DNA of 6,136 nt from Treponema sp. (GTDB lineage: Bacteria > Spirochaetota > Spirochaetia > Treponematales > Breznakiellaceae), in assembly GCA_031283505.1 (NCBI GenBank), contig JAITBO010000151.1:1-6136 (forward strand), in the 5' to 3' direction. The position numbers and the translations under genes were made by a program. The notes below the pieces were generated by a model. That model worked only from the letters and a program-made list of their open reading frames with translations, was not told the DNA's origin and ran no database searches. Numbering within the stretch: position 1 is the first letter of the stretch; each line of letters starts with the position of its first letter. This document shows, one piece after another, positions 6,077 through 6,136 of this stretch.

Positions 6077-6136
6077 ATGCGAAGGAAGACCTATCAGGTA
6101 CATTTAACGGCGGAAGAAAAGAAGCGGTTAGAGGAT
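6077..6136 (+). CDS. IS630-family transposase, N-terminal fragment (window edge)
   Basis: Twenty codons are visible, reading MRRKTYQVHLTAEEKKRLED, and the frame is open at the right edge. The pattern of a basic start, a short beta strand (YQVHL), then T-x-E-E-x-x-x-L-E-D is typical of the N-terminal helix-turn-helix region of IS630-type transposases, which later carry a DDE catalytic core not visible here. The protein would cut and rejoin the ends of its own element. It has its own promoter and strong ribosome site, and the surrounding AT-rich composition differs from the operon, consistent with acquisition. With only 20 residues the family call is by pattern, and another HTH protein is possible. 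Confidence 0.7.
   Translation, partial: MRRKTYQVHLTAEEKKRLED

Larger units (their letters stand above)
6012..6136 (+). mobile_element. Left end of an IS630-type insertion sequence, cut by the window edge
   Basis: The IS call rests on the transposase start at 6077. CTAG at 6011-6014 fits the TA (often CTAG) target preference known for IS630 elements, and base composition shifts to AT-rich at this point. I place the left end at or just after the TA at 6012-6013. The terminal inverted repeat cannot be confirmed because the right end is outside the window. Confidence 0.6.

Noticed and set aside
1..6136. CRISPR array, tRNA or rRNA genes
   Set aside because: I saw no regularly spaced direct repeats, no tRNA cloverleaf and no rRNA-like sequence on either strand.

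Overview
The window looks like chromosomal DNA from a spirochaete, most likely a Treponema of the insect-gut type. This is inferred from protein style, moderately high GC with frequent cgg/gaa/ttt codons, and the DUF1538 plus PII-like gene pair. It is not proven from the sequence alone.

Layout. Positions 1-162 carry the start of a possible leftward gene that runs off the left edge. From 172 to 5750 all genes point right and are tightly packed: an unrecognised soluble protein (172-768), glutaminyl-tRNA synthetase glnS (792-2570), a 669-residue polytopic membrane protein with two DUF1538 units (2584-4593), and a 381-residue soluble protein read here as three consecutive PII-like modules (4605-5750). 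The gaps are 23, 13 and 11 bases with no terminator between genes, so one transcript is likely. Positions 5751-6010 hold no convincing gene, but contain a 61-base imperfect inverted repeat and short open-frame scraps. From about 6012 the sequence looks like the left end of an IS630-type insertion sequence: a CTAG target-like site, an extended -10 promoter, a strong Shine-Dalgarno sequence and the first 20 codons of a transposase.

How the genes may work together. GlnS charges tRNA-Gln. The membrane protein and the PII-like protein form an apparent transporter-like/regulator pair, recalling AmtB-GlnK in arrangement but in unrelated protein families. The most interesting point is that canonical PII is a homotrimer, whereas this gene appears to encode three PII-like units in one chain, suggesting a covalent pseudo-trimer. 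The partner membrane protein is itself a tandem duplication whose two halves are predicted to sit in opposite orientations, with a long extra loop in only one half. The substrate and ligand are unknown.
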